Source: Mesorhizobium loti
GTDB taxonomy: Bacteria > Pseudomonadota > Alphaproteobacteria > Rhizobiales > Rhizobiaceae
Assembly (NCBI RefSeq): GCF_001510895.1
Contig: NZ_LPWA01000113.1
Span: forward strand, 1-64,000
Reading direction: 5' to 3'
Length of the DNA stretch: 64,000 nucleotides
In this document: one piece after another, positions 36,577 through 45,151 of the stretch
How the letters are laid out: each line of letters opens with the position of its first letter
Position numbering within the stretch: position 1 is the stretch's first letter
Notes under the pieces: model-generated
What the model was told of the DNA's origin: nothing
Databases searched by the model: none
What the model saw: only the letters and a program-made list of their open reading frames with translations
Made by a program: the position numbers and the translations under genes

Positions 36577-36679
36577 TCGCTTGTGCAATGGGCGAAGGCC
36601 AATCAGGTTGCCGCAACCGAATCGCCCGAAGCGGCTGGAATGGCCAGCCGCTGCATAATTGCCTGTGCGGAGCTCCTGC

Positions 36680-37096
36680 ATGACGCCCTTCCACCTCGCC
36701 TTCCCGGTCCGTGATCTCGACGAAACCCGCGCTTTCTATGGCGAGGTGTTGGGCTGCGCAATCGGCCGCTCGTCGGCCACCTGGGTCGATTTCGACCTCT
36801 TTGGCCACCAGATGTCGGCGCATTTGCGGCCGCAGGCGGCCGACGCCGCCCGTGACGGCAAGGTCGACGGCGTCGCCGTGCCTATCCCGCATTTCGGCGC
36901 GGTGCTTCTGATGGACGAATGGGAGCGGCTCGCCGCGCGGCTCGAAGCTCGCTCCGACATAGACTGGCTGGAGCGGCCGATGGTGCGTTTCCAGGGCGAG
37001 CCCGGCGAGCAGGCGACGCTATTCATCCGCGACCCATCAGGCAATGCGCTGGAATTCAAGGGTTTCCGGTCGCTGGAGCAAGTGTTCGCGCACTAA
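36680..37096 (+). CDS. VOC (glyoxalase/dioxygenase) family protein
   Basis: A 138-residue vicinal-oxygen-chelate protein made of two beta-alpha-beta-beta-beta units. Start MTPFHLAFPVRDLDETRAFY and end LFIRDPSGNALEFKGF are typical, with probable metal ligands H5, H50 or E near residue 129. The ATG at 36680 has GGAG eight bases upstream; an in-frame start at 36659 lacks one. Substrate unknown. Confidence 0.87.
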   Translation: MTPFHLAFPVRDLDETRAFYGEVLGCAIGRSSATWVDFDLFGHQMSAHLRPQAADAARDGKVDGVAVPIPHFGAVLLMDEWERLAARLEARSDIDWLERPMVRFQGEPGEQATLFIRDPSGNALEFKGFRSLEQVFAH

Positions 37097-37121
37097 CTCC
37101 AGCTTCATTGCCGGACGGCAA

Positions 37122-38168
37122 TCAAGGTCCAGCCACCGGCGCCCAAATCACGTCCTCGATCCTGGCGGCGCCCGTCGCCAGCATCACCAGCCGGTCGAAG
37201 CCGAGCGCCGAGCCACCGGCCTCAGGCATGATGGCAAGGGCTGCGAGAAAATCCTCGTCCAGAGGATAGCGCTCGCCATAAACGCGCTCCTTCTCGTCCA
37301 TCTCGGCGACGAAGCGGCGGCGCTGCTCGGCCGGATCGGTGAGCTCGCCGAAGGCATTGGCAAGCTCGACGCCGCAGCAATAGAGCTCGAAGCGCTCGGC
37401 AACGCGCGGGTCCTCGGCGCTCGGTCGTGCAAGCGCGGCCTCCGACACCGGATAGCCGTAGAGGATGGTGGCGCGCCCCTGCCCCAGCGCCGGCTCGACC
37501 TTTTCCACCATCACCCGGCTGAACAGGTCCGCCCAGTTGTCGTCGGGCGCGGTGCGCAAGCCGGCGCGGACCAGCGCCGCGTGGAGCGCGTCGCGATCGG
37601 TGCTGCCGTCGGCGGCGACGGTCGCCAGCAGATCGATACCGGCATACGCCAAGAACGCTTCGGCCACGCTCAGCCGCTCCGGCTCGGCGAACGGGTCGGC
37701 CTCCCGGCCACGGAAGCGAAAGCGCTTTGTGCCGGCCTTTTCCGCTGCAAGGGCCAGGAATTCGGCGCAGTCGGCCATCAGGCGCTCGTAGGTCTCGCCG
37801 ACGCGGTACCACTCGAGCATGGTGAATTCCGGATGGTGCAAGGGACCGCGCTCGCGGTTCCGGTAAACAGCACCTAGGCTGAAAATGCGCTTCTCGCCGG
37901 CGGCAAGCAGCTTCTTGCAGGCGAATTCCGGCGAGGTGTGAAGGTAGAGCGGCCGGCGCGCTGCGTCAGGTCCGATCGCCTCGGTGGCGAAAGCAGCAAG
38001 ATGCGCCTCGTTGCCGGGCGACACCTGCAGCGCCGACGTCGTCACCTCGACGAAATCGCGCGTCGCGAACCAGCCGCGCAGGGCGTTCGCAATGGCGTTT
38101 CGCGCTATCAGCCTTGGCCGGCGATCGGCATGAATATGCGGCGTCCACCAGGGCGAAGCGGCGGTCAT
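37122..38168 (-). CDS. epmA: EF-P lysine-34 lysyltransferase
   Basis: A 348-residue class II lysyl-tRNA synthetase-like protein lacking the anticodon-binding domain (GenX/PoxA). It attaches beta-lysine to elongation factor P. Class II motifs: TSPEFACKKLLAAGEKRIFS, RNRERGPLHHPEFTMLEWYR and the C-terminal ALGFDRLVML. The efp gene is divergent 115 bp away, and the partners fit functionally. The ATG at 38168 is used; an in-frame start at 38225 would add 19 residues. The aminomutase EpmB is not in the window. Confidence 0.93.
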   Translation of the reverse strand: MTAASPWWTPHIHADRRPRLIARNAIANALRGWFATRDFVEVTTSALQVSPGNEAHLAAFATEAIGPDAARRPLYLHTSPEFACKKLLAAGEKRIFSLGAVYRNRERGPLHHPEFTMLEWYRVGETYERLMADCAEFLALAAEKAGTKRFRFRGREADPFAEPERLSVAEAFLAYAGIDLLATVAADGSTDRDALHAALVRAGLRTAPDDNWADLFSRVMVEKVEPALGQGRATILYGYPVSEAALARPSAEDPRVAERFELYCCGVELANAFGELTDPAEQRRRFVAEMDEKERVYGERYPLDEDFLAALAIMPEAGGSALGFDRLVMLATGAARIEDVIWAPVAGP

Positions 38169-38282
38169 GGGCAGGAAAATCGCGCGGAAGGCTGGCAGTT
38201 CGGCGCAAGATGCGCTAGGGCGCACGCGATGGCCGCCGTCGCCGCTTCATGGGCATAGACGCTTGCAGGCCGAAAAACTCGA

Positions 38283-38867
38283 ATGGGATCGAATACCGTG
38301 GTCAAGGTCATCGCCAGTTCCTTACGCAAAGGCAACGTCGTCGATAAGGACGGCAAGCTCTATGTCATCCTCTTTGCCGAAAACATCCACCCTGGCAAGG
38401 GCACGCCGGTAACGCAGCTCGACATGCGCCGCATCGGCGACGGCGTGAAGGTTTCGGAGCGCTACCGCACGACCGAGATGGTCGAGCGCGCCTATGTCGA
38501 GGAGCGCGAGCACACCTTCCTCTATTCCGACGGCGAAGGCTTCCACTTCATGAACCCGGAAAGCTACGACCAGGTCGTGGCCACCGAAGGCGTCGTCGGC
38601 GACATGGCTCCCTATCTGCAAGAAGGCATGGCGGTGCAGCTGGCGCAGTTCAATGGCGTGCCGATCTCGCTGGTGCTGCCGCAACGCGCCACTTTCGAGG
38701 TTGTCGAGACCGAGCCGGTCACCAAGGGCCAGACCGCGTCGTCCTCCTACAAGCCGGCGATGCTCTCCAACGGCGTGCGCACAGCCGTGCCGCCGCATAT
38801 CAGCGCTGGCACGCGCGTGGTGGTGATGACCGCCGACGGCTCCTACGTGGAGCGCGCCAAGGATTGA
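38283..38867 (+). CDS. efp: Elongation factor P
   Basis: A 194-residue EF-P that relieves ribosome stalling at polyproline. Three domains; the modified lysine is in the loop ENIHPGKGTPVTQ, the site used by EpmA. The C-terminus VETEPVTKGQTASSSYKP and PHISAGTRVVVMTADGSYVE is typical. The start could instead be the GTG at 38298 (VVKVIASSLRKGN), which matches family length better. Confidence 0.95.
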   Translation: MGSNTVVKVIASSLRKGNVVDKDGKLYVILFAENIHPGKGTPVTQLDMRRIGDGVKVSERYRTTEMVERAYVEEREHTFLYSDGEGFHFMNPESYDQVVATEGVVGDMAPYLQEGMAVQLAQFNGVPISLVLPQRATFEVVETEPVTKGQTASSSYKPAMLSNGVRTAVPPHISAGTRVVVMTADGSYVERAKD

Positions 38868-39141
38868 GATTTACAGTAAGCCCTGCCACGGCTCGCCTGA
38901 GAACAGCCACAGCTAAGGTTGCCTTTTGACCAGTGTCGAGAGCGGAACGGCATCTTCGCGCCCCTAAGCCAACGTAATGGTAGGGTCACTCTGTGGGAAT
39001 GCGTGGGCCGGGCGTGGTGCACCGAAGTGGCTGACCGCCTGCGAACACGCCGTCGACTTCCGCAAGGGTGTCCTTTTGGGCGCTCTCAGCGGGAGGTCAG
39101 CCAAGCTTCCGAAAGCGACGATATCAGCACGTATCCGCGGG
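38868..39141. other. Intergenic region without recognised features
   Basis: 274 bp between efp and a convergent LysR gene. A short open frame on the + strand (from 38919) is unlike any family I know and runs into the LysR gene. No hairpin with a T run, repeat copy or RNA gene was seen. Confidence 0.5.
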
Positions 39142-40050
39142 TTAACGGTCTAGACCCCAAACGTCCGGATTTCGTGCGAAGTACTCGATCAGCATTTCGA
39201 TAAGGATCCGGACTTTCCGCGCGGGGTGCTGACCCGGTAGCCGGACAACATACGCGCCTGCCGAAGGTGGGGGATAGCGTGTCATCACCGGAACGAGCGC
39301 GCCGGACGCCACATATTCGTGTGTGATGCAATCGGGGAGCCAGGCGATGCCGAGTCCTGCCGCCGCCGCAGCGGCAAGCGCCGTAGCGTTGTCGGCCTTG
39401 AACCTGCCCTGCGGCTGAACCGTGACGATCTTGTCCCCATCCATGAACTGCCAGGCTTCCGTTCCTTGCATGAGGGCCTGATGGTTGACGAGCTGCTCTA
39501 GCGTCTCGGGTGAACCGTGCGCTTTGATATAATCCGGGCTTGCGACAAGCTTTCCATAGATCGGCCCGACGCGCTTCGCGATCAGGTTGGAGTCCTGAAG
39601 GTACCCAACCCGGATCGCGCAATCGAAACCTTCGGCGATCAGATCGACGAAGCGATCGCTGTAGGAGGTATGGATGTGGAGCTGCGGGTGGTGTTGCGCC
39701 ATTTCCGCAAGCACGGGGGCGAAGTGGGTCGGTCCGAAAGAAAGCGGCATGGCAACCCTCAGGCGACCGCGCAGCTCACCGGTTGGGAGGATCGTTTCCT
39801 TGGCCGTGTCGATCTCGGCGATGGCTCGGGCCGCATGGTCTCTGAACGTAATTCCCGCTTCTGTGAGCGCGGCGCCGCGGGTCGTTCGTGCAAGAAGCTG
39901 GACGCCAAGTTCCGCTTCTACCCGAAAGAGCCGCCGACTGACGATTGACTTGGAGACGCCGAGCCGGCGCGCTGCAGCCGATACGCCCCCGGCATCGGCC
40001 ACTGCGACGAATGTCTCTAGATCTTCGATGTCCACTTCGGCGTTCCTCAT
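39142..40050 (-). CDS. LysR family regulator
   Basis: A 302-residue LysR protein of the CrgA-like group. The HTH (GGVSAAARRLGVSKSIVSRR) is near residues 22-41; the effector domain includes RGRLRVAMPLSFGPTHFAPV. I chose the ATG at 40050 (MRNAEVDIEDLETF) because it gives the normal N-terminus. It is divergent from an isochorismatase-like hydrolase gene, which it probably regulates. Confidence 0.88.
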   Translation of the reverse strand: MRNAEVDIEDLETFVAVADAGGVSAAARRLGVSKSIVSRRLFRVEAELGVQLLARTTRGAALTEAGITFRDHAARAIAEIDTAKETILPTGELRGRLRVAMPLSFGPTHFAPVLAEMAQHHPQLHIHTSYSDRFVDLIAEGFDCAIRVGYLQDSNLIAKRVGPIYGKLVASPDYIKAHGSPETLEQLVNHQALMQGTEAWQFMDGDKIVTVQPQGRFKADNATALAAAAAAGLGIAWLPDCITHEYVASGALVPVMTRYPPPSAGAYVVRLPGQHPARKVRILIEMLIEYFARNPDVWGLDR

Positions 40051-40188
40051 TTCGCGACACAGCTTGCCCGAATATGGCACTACCGCATCACCAAAAGGAA
40101 CAGCAAATTGCGTCCAGGCAACGTCACCCGCTGGCGCATGTCTCCCGTGAACCCATCCCGTCCATAGCGGCAGAGAAAGGAAGTCTTG

Positions 40189-40839
40189 ATGACCCCTCGT
40201 AACGGCCTTAAATCGCTTCTTCGTCCTGAAGACTCGGTCCTCGTTCTGATCGACCACCAGCCCTATCAGCTCGCAAACCTCAACAGCCACGATCCGCACA
40301 TGGTGGTCAACAATTCGACGGCTCTGGCGAAGGCCGCCAAGGCCTTCGGCGTGCCGACGATTCTGACGAGCGTGGTCGCCGATCGCGGCGGTCTTATCTT
40401 CCCCCAGATCACAGATGTCTTCCCCGGTCAGGAGGTGATCGACCGTACGTTCATCAACACCTGGCAGGACCAGAAGGTGGTCGACGCGGTCAAGGCGACG
40501 GGTCGCAAGCAGTTGATCATCGCGGGTCTGTGGACAGAGATCTGCGTTGCGATGCCGACGATCCAGGCTCTCGGCGAAGGCTGGGACGTGACGGTCGTTA
40601 CCGATGCGTCAGGCGGCACTTCGGTCGAGGCCCATAAGGTCGCCATCCAGCGCATGACCGCGGCCGGCGCGAACATGATGACCTGGCTGGCGGTGGCTTC
40701 GGAATGGCAACGCGACTGGGCCCGCACTGGGCATGCCGCCGAGCTTTCGGAGCTGCTTGTGCAGCATGCCGCCGGCAGCGGCATTGCCTTCCTCTGGGAG
40801 CAGCAGCTCCTCAAGACGCCTGTGCCGAGCGAAGGCTGA
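40189..40839 (+). CDS. Isochorismatase family hydrolase (YcaC-like)
   Basis: A 216-residue cysteine hydrolase with the isochorismatase fold. Catalytic-triad candidates: D in VLVLIDHQPYQ, K in the RKQLIIAG region and C in WTEICVAMPTIQA. The YcaC-type C-terminal extension (SEWQRDWARTGHAAELSELL) is present. ATG at 40189. The substrate is unknown; such genes in rhizobia are often LysR-controlled and paired with an alpha/beta hydrolase, of which only a fragment follows here. Confidence 0.87.
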   Translation: MTPRNGLKSLLRPEDSVLVLIDHQPYQLANLNSHDPHMVVNNSTALAKAAKAFGVPTILTSVVADRGGLIFPQITDVFPGQEVIDRTFINTWQDQKVVDAVKATGRKQLIIAGLWTEICVAMPTIQALGEGWDVTVVTDASGGTSVEAHKVAIQRMTAAGANMMTWLAVASEWQRDWARTGHAAELSELLVQHAAGSGIAFLWEQQLLKTPVPSEG

Positions 40840-40850
40840 TCCGGGCCGGG

Positions 40851-41015
40851 ATGGCGAGCACTTCGGTGAGGGTCGGGATCGATCCGTTTGCCGGCCCTCG
40901 ACGACTGGGACGCGCGGATGCTTTTCTTCCTGTCGAAGGGCTATCGCGTCGTCGCGCATGACCGGCTGGGCCACGGCCGCTCAGAGCAGGTCGCCGAGGT
41001 CACGACATTGGCCAT
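40851..41015 (+). pseudogene. Alpha/beta hydrolase (haloperoxidase-like) remnant
   Basis: In one frame from ~40891 the text DDWDARMLFFLSKGYRVVAH then DRLGHGRSEQ matches the N-terminal third of chloroperoxidase-type alpha/beta hydrolases. A start-like MASTSVRVG lies in another frame just before it, so the ~30 residues between and the entire C-terminal part, including the catalytic serine, are missing. Only ~165 bp remain, too short for a single-base error; it is a real remnant. Confidence 0.7.
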
Positions 41016-41030
41016 TACGCGGCCACGATA

Positions 41031-41696
41031 TCAGGCGGCCATTTCCACCGGCAGGCCGGCGGCTTTCCATTCCGGCATGCCCTCATCGAGGCGGCGCGCG
41101 GCAAGTCCGAGCGAGCGCAGCGCGGCCACCGCCTCGAAGGACATCACGCACCACGGACCGCGGCAGTAAGCGACGACTTCCCGGTCAATAGAGGCGTTGG
41201 CCGACCACGTCTTGATTTCGCCGAGCGGGACATTGATCGCGCCAGGCACATGGCCGAACGCGAACTCGTCCGGCGGACGGACATCGATCAGCGTCACCAG
41301 CCCGTCGCGCATCAGTGCCTGGAGTTCCTCGCGCCCGACTGGCCGCATGTTGTCCCGTGCCTCGAAATAGCCGCGCACGATGCGGTCGACTTCGGCGAGA
41401 TGCCGCTCGGCAACGCCGCGCACCGAAGCGAAGGCGGCGAGCACGCTCTCGTCCGCGAGCGTGTAGCGGACGAACTTGCCATCGCGTTCGGCCGAGACGA
41501 TGCCGGCGCGGCGAAGCGCCTGCAGATGCTGGGAGATGTTGGCAACGGGCTGGGCGAGCTTCGCCGCTAGCGCCTCGACGCTGCGCGCGCCTTGCGCGAG
41601 ATGCTCGATCATTTCCAGGCGCAACGGGTGGCCGAGCGCCTTGGCGACGATCGCGAATTGTTCGTAGAGCGCCTGCTTCGGATTGCGGATTGACAT
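41031..41696 (-). CDS. ArsR-family regulator fused to a rhodanese domain
   Basis: A 221-residue protein with an ArsR/SmtB winged HTH at about 1-100 (LAQPVANISQHLQALRRAGI) and a C-terminal rhodanese at about 120-218. The rhodanese has cysteines in CRGPWC, where the active-site loop should be. Such fusions occur in regulators that respond to sulfane sulfur or persulfides. It is divergent from an MBL hydrolase and MFS operon, with a perfect 11-bp inverted repeat between them. Confidence 0.9.
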   Translation of the reverse strand: MSIRNPKQALYEQFAIVAKALGHPLRLEMIEHLAQGARSVEALAAKLAQPVANISQHLQALRRAGIVSAERDGKFVRYTLADESVLAAFASVRGVAERHLAEVDRIVRGYFEARDNMRPVGREELQALMRDGLVTLIDVRPPDEFAFGHVPGAINVPLGEIKTWSANASIDREVVAYCRGPWCVMSFEAVAALRSLGLAARRLDEGMPEWKAAGLPVEMAA

Positions 41697-41716
41697 TGGC
41701 CTTTCAGCGACGCATC

Positions 41717-41742
41717 GTCATTCAATAGAATTATTGAATGAC
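41717..41742. promoter_or_regulatory. Operator of the ArsR-rhodanese regulator
   Basis: A perfect 11-bp inverted repeat, GTCATTCAATA (41717-41727) and TATTGAATGAC (41732-41742), is separated by GAAT. It lies in the 110-bp divergent region, just upstream of the arsR-like start. Confidence 0.8.
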
Positions 41743-41806
41743 AGTTTCGGCTTGCTGTCAAGCTGGGCGGCTCGCCCGGCGCCGCCGCCTGTTCGGAGGA
41801 AACGCG

Positions 41807-42537
41807 ATGATTCTCAGGCAATTCCTGCATAGCGACCCGGTTGCCGCCTCCTATCTGTTCGGCTGCGGCGGCAAGCTTCCGCGGCGGTCGTCGATCCGGT
41901 CGGCGATATCGCGCCCTATATCGAGGCGGCGCGCGCGACGGGCATGCGCATCCTCTACGTCGTCGACACGCATATCCATGCCGACCACATCTCGGCCGGG
42001 CGAGCACTGGCCGAGGCGACCGGCGCCGAATACGTGCTGTTCGAAGGCGCCGAGGCCGGCTTCCCGTTCCGGCGCGTGAAGGACGGCGAGGTGCTTGAGC
42101 TCGGCAACGTGACGGCGACCGTGATGCACACGCCCGGCCACACGCCTGAGCATTTGAGCCTTTTGGTCACCGACCGGACGCGGTCGACCGAACCCTGGTT
42201 CGTGCTCACCGGACACACACTGATGGTCGGCGATCTCGGCCGCACCGAGCTTGCTTCAAGCGCCGAGGACGGAGCGCGCGCGCTCTATGCCAGCGTGCGC
42301 CGGCTGAAGGAATTGCCCGACCACATCGAGGTGCTGCCGGGCGCCTATTCCGGCTCGGTCTGCGGCCGCTCGCTCAGCGGCAAGCCGACATCGACCATCG
42401 GCTTCGAGCGGCGCTTCAACAAGGCCTTCCGCATCGAGGACGAGAACCAGTTCGTCGCCGCCATGACCGCCGACATCCCGCCCCCGCCGCCGGACGCCGC
42501 CCGGACCCGGGCCGCGAACGCCGGGGCTCGATCTTGA
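41807..42537 (+). CDS. MBL-fold hydrolase, persulfide dioxygenase-like (frameshifted)
   Basis: A 243-residue (corrected) ETHE1/Blh-like metallo-beta-lactamase-fold protein. Metal motif THIHADHISAG (HxHxDH), H in VMHTPGHTPEH and DLGR near the C-terminus are visible. The frame breaks near 41875, 22 residues after the start; adding one G (GGCAAG(G)CTTCC) joins SYLFGCGGK to ASAAVVDPVGDIAPYIEAAR. The ATG at 41807 has GGAGG upstream. In this family glutathione persulfide is oxidised to sulfite. The regulator divergent to it and the coupled MFS gene support a sulfide/persulfide role. Confidence 0.85.
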
Positions 42538-43789
42538 GCGCAGCCGCATCTGCTGTAGCGCTCGGCCTCAAGGCCAACTGGAAGCAGTTTTCGCTTTTGG
42601 TGCTGATCAACGCTTTCGTCGGCGGCATGGTCGGCATCGAGCGGACCGTCGTGCCGCTGATCGGCGCGGAGGAGTTCGGCGTCGCTTCCACCACGCTCGT
42701 CGTCTCGTTCATCGTCAGCTTCGGCGTGGTCAAGGCCTGCGCCAACCTCGTCTCCGGCCAGCTTGCCGACACATGGGGGCGCAAGCGCGTGCTGATCCTC
42801 GGCTGGCTGTTCGGCCTGCCGGTGCCCTTCATCATCATCTGGGCGCCGGGCTGGGGCTGGATCGTCGCCGCCAACGCGCTGCTCGGCATCAACCAGGGGC
42901 TCGCCTGGTCGATGACCGTGATCATGAAGGTGGATCTCGTCGGGCCGAAATCGCGCGGGCTCGCCGTCGGCCTCAACGAGTTCGCCGGCTATCTCGCGGT
43001 CGGCATCACCGCTTTCCTCACCGGCTATCTGGCAAGCCGCTACGGGCTGCGCCCGGTGCCGATCTATCTCGCGTCGGCTATGCGATCCTCGGCGCCGCGC
43101 TGTCGATCCTTTTGGTGCGCGACACGCGCGAGCATGTGCGGCTGGAACTGGCGAACCATCCAAAAGCCGCTTCGCCGCTCAGTTTCCGCGAAATCTTCAT
43201 GCTGACCTCGCTCGGTGACCGCAACCTGTTCGCCGCCTCGCAAGCCGGCTTGGTGAACAATCTGAACGACGGCATGAGCTGGGGCCTCTTTCCCCTCTTC
43301 TTCGTCGCCAACGGGCTCGGCGTCGAGCGGATCGGCGTCCTCAAGGCGGTTTATCCGGCGGTCTGGGGCGTCCTCCAAGTGGCGACCGGACCGTTGAGCG
43401 ACCGCTGGGGCCGCAAGGGCCTGATCGTCGCCGGCATGTGGGTGCAGGCAGCGGGGCTTCTGCTCACCGCCATGACCCGAGATTTCGGCTGGTGGCTGCT
43501 GGCGAGTCTTTTGCTCGGCCTCGGCACGGCGATGGTCTATCCCAGCCTGATCGCGGCGGTATCTGACGCCTCGCATCCCTCCTGGCGGGCGCGCTCACTC
43601 AGCGTCTACCGCTTCTGGCGCGACCTCGGCTACGCAATCGGAGCACTGTCGGCGGGCCTGATCGCCGACTTCTTCGGCTTCGTCGCAGCGATCGCCGCAA
43701 TCGCGGCGCTGACCTTCCTGTCGGGCGTGATCGTAGCGGTAGCGATGCAACAGACGACAGCGCCCACGCCGGCACGAAGCGACGGCTAG
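42534..43789 (+). CDS. MFS transporter (frameshifted)
   Basis: A 418-residue (corrected) 12-helix major facilitator. Motif A-like text LADTWGRKRVLILG lies between helices 2 and 3, and SDRWGRKGLIVAG in the second half. The frame breaks near 43071; adding one G (CTC(G)GCGTCGGC) gives PIYLGVGYAILGAA. TTG start at 42534 overlaps the stop of the MBL gene. A role exporting sulfite or another sulfur anion would fit the locus (inference). Substrate not seen in the sequence. Confidence 0.82.
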
Positions 43790-43919
43790 TGGCGAAAGCC
43801 TGATGCTTGGTACGGCACGAGTTGACCCGGATGGGACCTCACAGCCCGCTGACAGAGGGCAGCAAGGCCATGGCCAGTCCTCCTGAAAACTCTCGTTCTC
43901 GCGGGGCATTTGAGGTATG

Positions 43920-43935
43920 CTTATACGCCTATAAG
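43920..43935. promoter_or_regulatory. Palindrome upstream of the ankyrin-cytochrome gene
   Basis: CTTATA (43920-43925) and TATAAG (43930-43935) flank CGCC, 38 bp before the start. The AT-rich dyad stands out in this GC-rich DNA. It may be an operator or a promoter element; no regulator is adjacent. Confidence 0.35.
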
Positions 43936-43973
43936 CGTGCTGCGTCCTCCGGTTTGCCTTGGGGAGATGCCAA

Positions 43974-44863
43974 ATGCGCAGGCTCCTGCCTTTCATCGCG
44001 TTACCGCTTGTATATTTCCCGATTGAATTGCGCGCCGCCGCCATTCATGACGCCGCGAAGAACGGCGATGTCGCGGCGATTACGGCAGCGCTCGACGCAG
44101 GTGCCGGCGTCGATGAGAGCGATGGAGACGCAACGCCGCTCTATTTTGCGGTCATGATGGGCCACATCGAGGCGGCAAAACTGCTCATAGAACGTGGTGC
44201 GGACGTCAACGCCCAGACGACTTGGGGTCGCCCGCTGATGGCGGCTATGGGGAAAGGCAAGATCGACCTGTTAAAGCTTTTGCTGGAGCATGACGCAGAT
44301 CCAAATTCGGACCGTGACGGCGAAGCCGCCCTTCATGTCGCCGTCATTCTCGGCTGTCTCGACTGCGTGAAGGCACTGGTCGAGGCCGGCGCGGACGTGA
44401 ATGCGAAGACAAATGACGGCAAGACACCGCTCCATCTGGCAAAACGCAAGGGGCAACGTGAAGTTGCCGACTATCTCATTTCGCACGGCGTCGTCTTGCC
44501 AACACCAGCCCCGATCTCGATGAAGTTGGCTTCCGCCGATGTCGAGAAAGGCCGGACCTACTTCACCCGTGTGTGTCACGGTTGCCACAATGCCGAACCA
44601 AAGGGAGGGACCAAAGCGGGACCGAACTTGTGGGGCGTCGTCGGCCGCGACAAGGCATCTATGGCAAATATGGATTATTCTGACGCCTTGCTGAGCTGGG
44701 AAGCACGTGGACGTACGAAGACCTGAACAGATATCTCTTCGGGCCCATGCTCACCACGCCGGGCGTTAAGATGGAGATGTCTGGTGTTCCCGACGAGACC
44801 GAACGGGTCAACCTGATCGCCTACTTGCGCACACTCAGTGACAAGCCGATCCCGTTACCCTGA
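43974..44863 (+). CDS. Secreted ankyrin-repeat/cytochrome c fusion (frameshifted)
   Basis: A 296-residue (corrected) exported protein. A signal peptide (LPLVYFPIELRAAAIH) is followed by four or five ankyrin repeats (about residues 25-175; e.g. TPLHLAKRKGQREVADYLIS) and a class I cytochrome c domain: CHGCH heme site in RVCHGCHNAEPKGG, GPNLWGVVGR, and a candidate axial Met in the PGVKMEMSGV segment. The frame breaks near 44698; adding one G (TGGG(G)AAGC) replaces the false ending with WGSTWTYEDLNRYLFGPMLT and ...LIAYLRTLSDKPIPLP. GGGGAG precedes the ATG. Confidence 0.85.
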
Positions 44864-45151
44864 ATCGGTAATCTCTTCCGCAACTACTGCATGGCCTGCG
44901 CCGTCTCCCAGCGGGCATCGCACGCCGATGAAGCGATCATCGAACACCTTTGACGGCTTTGGCGCTACCAAGTCGTTGCGCCAGCGGCACGCAACGGCAG
45001 TTTCGCCGCCCATTGCAGGGATTCGACTTGGGCACCAAGCGTCAGACTTTCGCCGCTAGCAGCGCCGCGTTTACGATATCCGAAGCTTCATGCTGCTAGA
45101 GATGAGCCTGTCCGGTACTATTGCGCAGGTGAATTTTCCTCGAGATCCTTC
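44864..45151. other. Intergenic region without recognised features
   Basis: 288 bp between the ankyrin-cytochrome gene and the acyltransferase gene on the same strand. No coding frame with family similarity, no repeat copy and no terminator-like hairpin was found. Confidence 0.45.

Noticed and set aside
36451..36681. Small minus-strand frame with repeated W-C text
   Set aside because: It is a translation of the 21-bp tandem repeat and has no ribosome site or known relatives.
38919..39203. 94-codon open frame after efp
   Set aside because: No family similarity; it overlaps the end of the LysR gene antisense and has no clear ribosome binding site.
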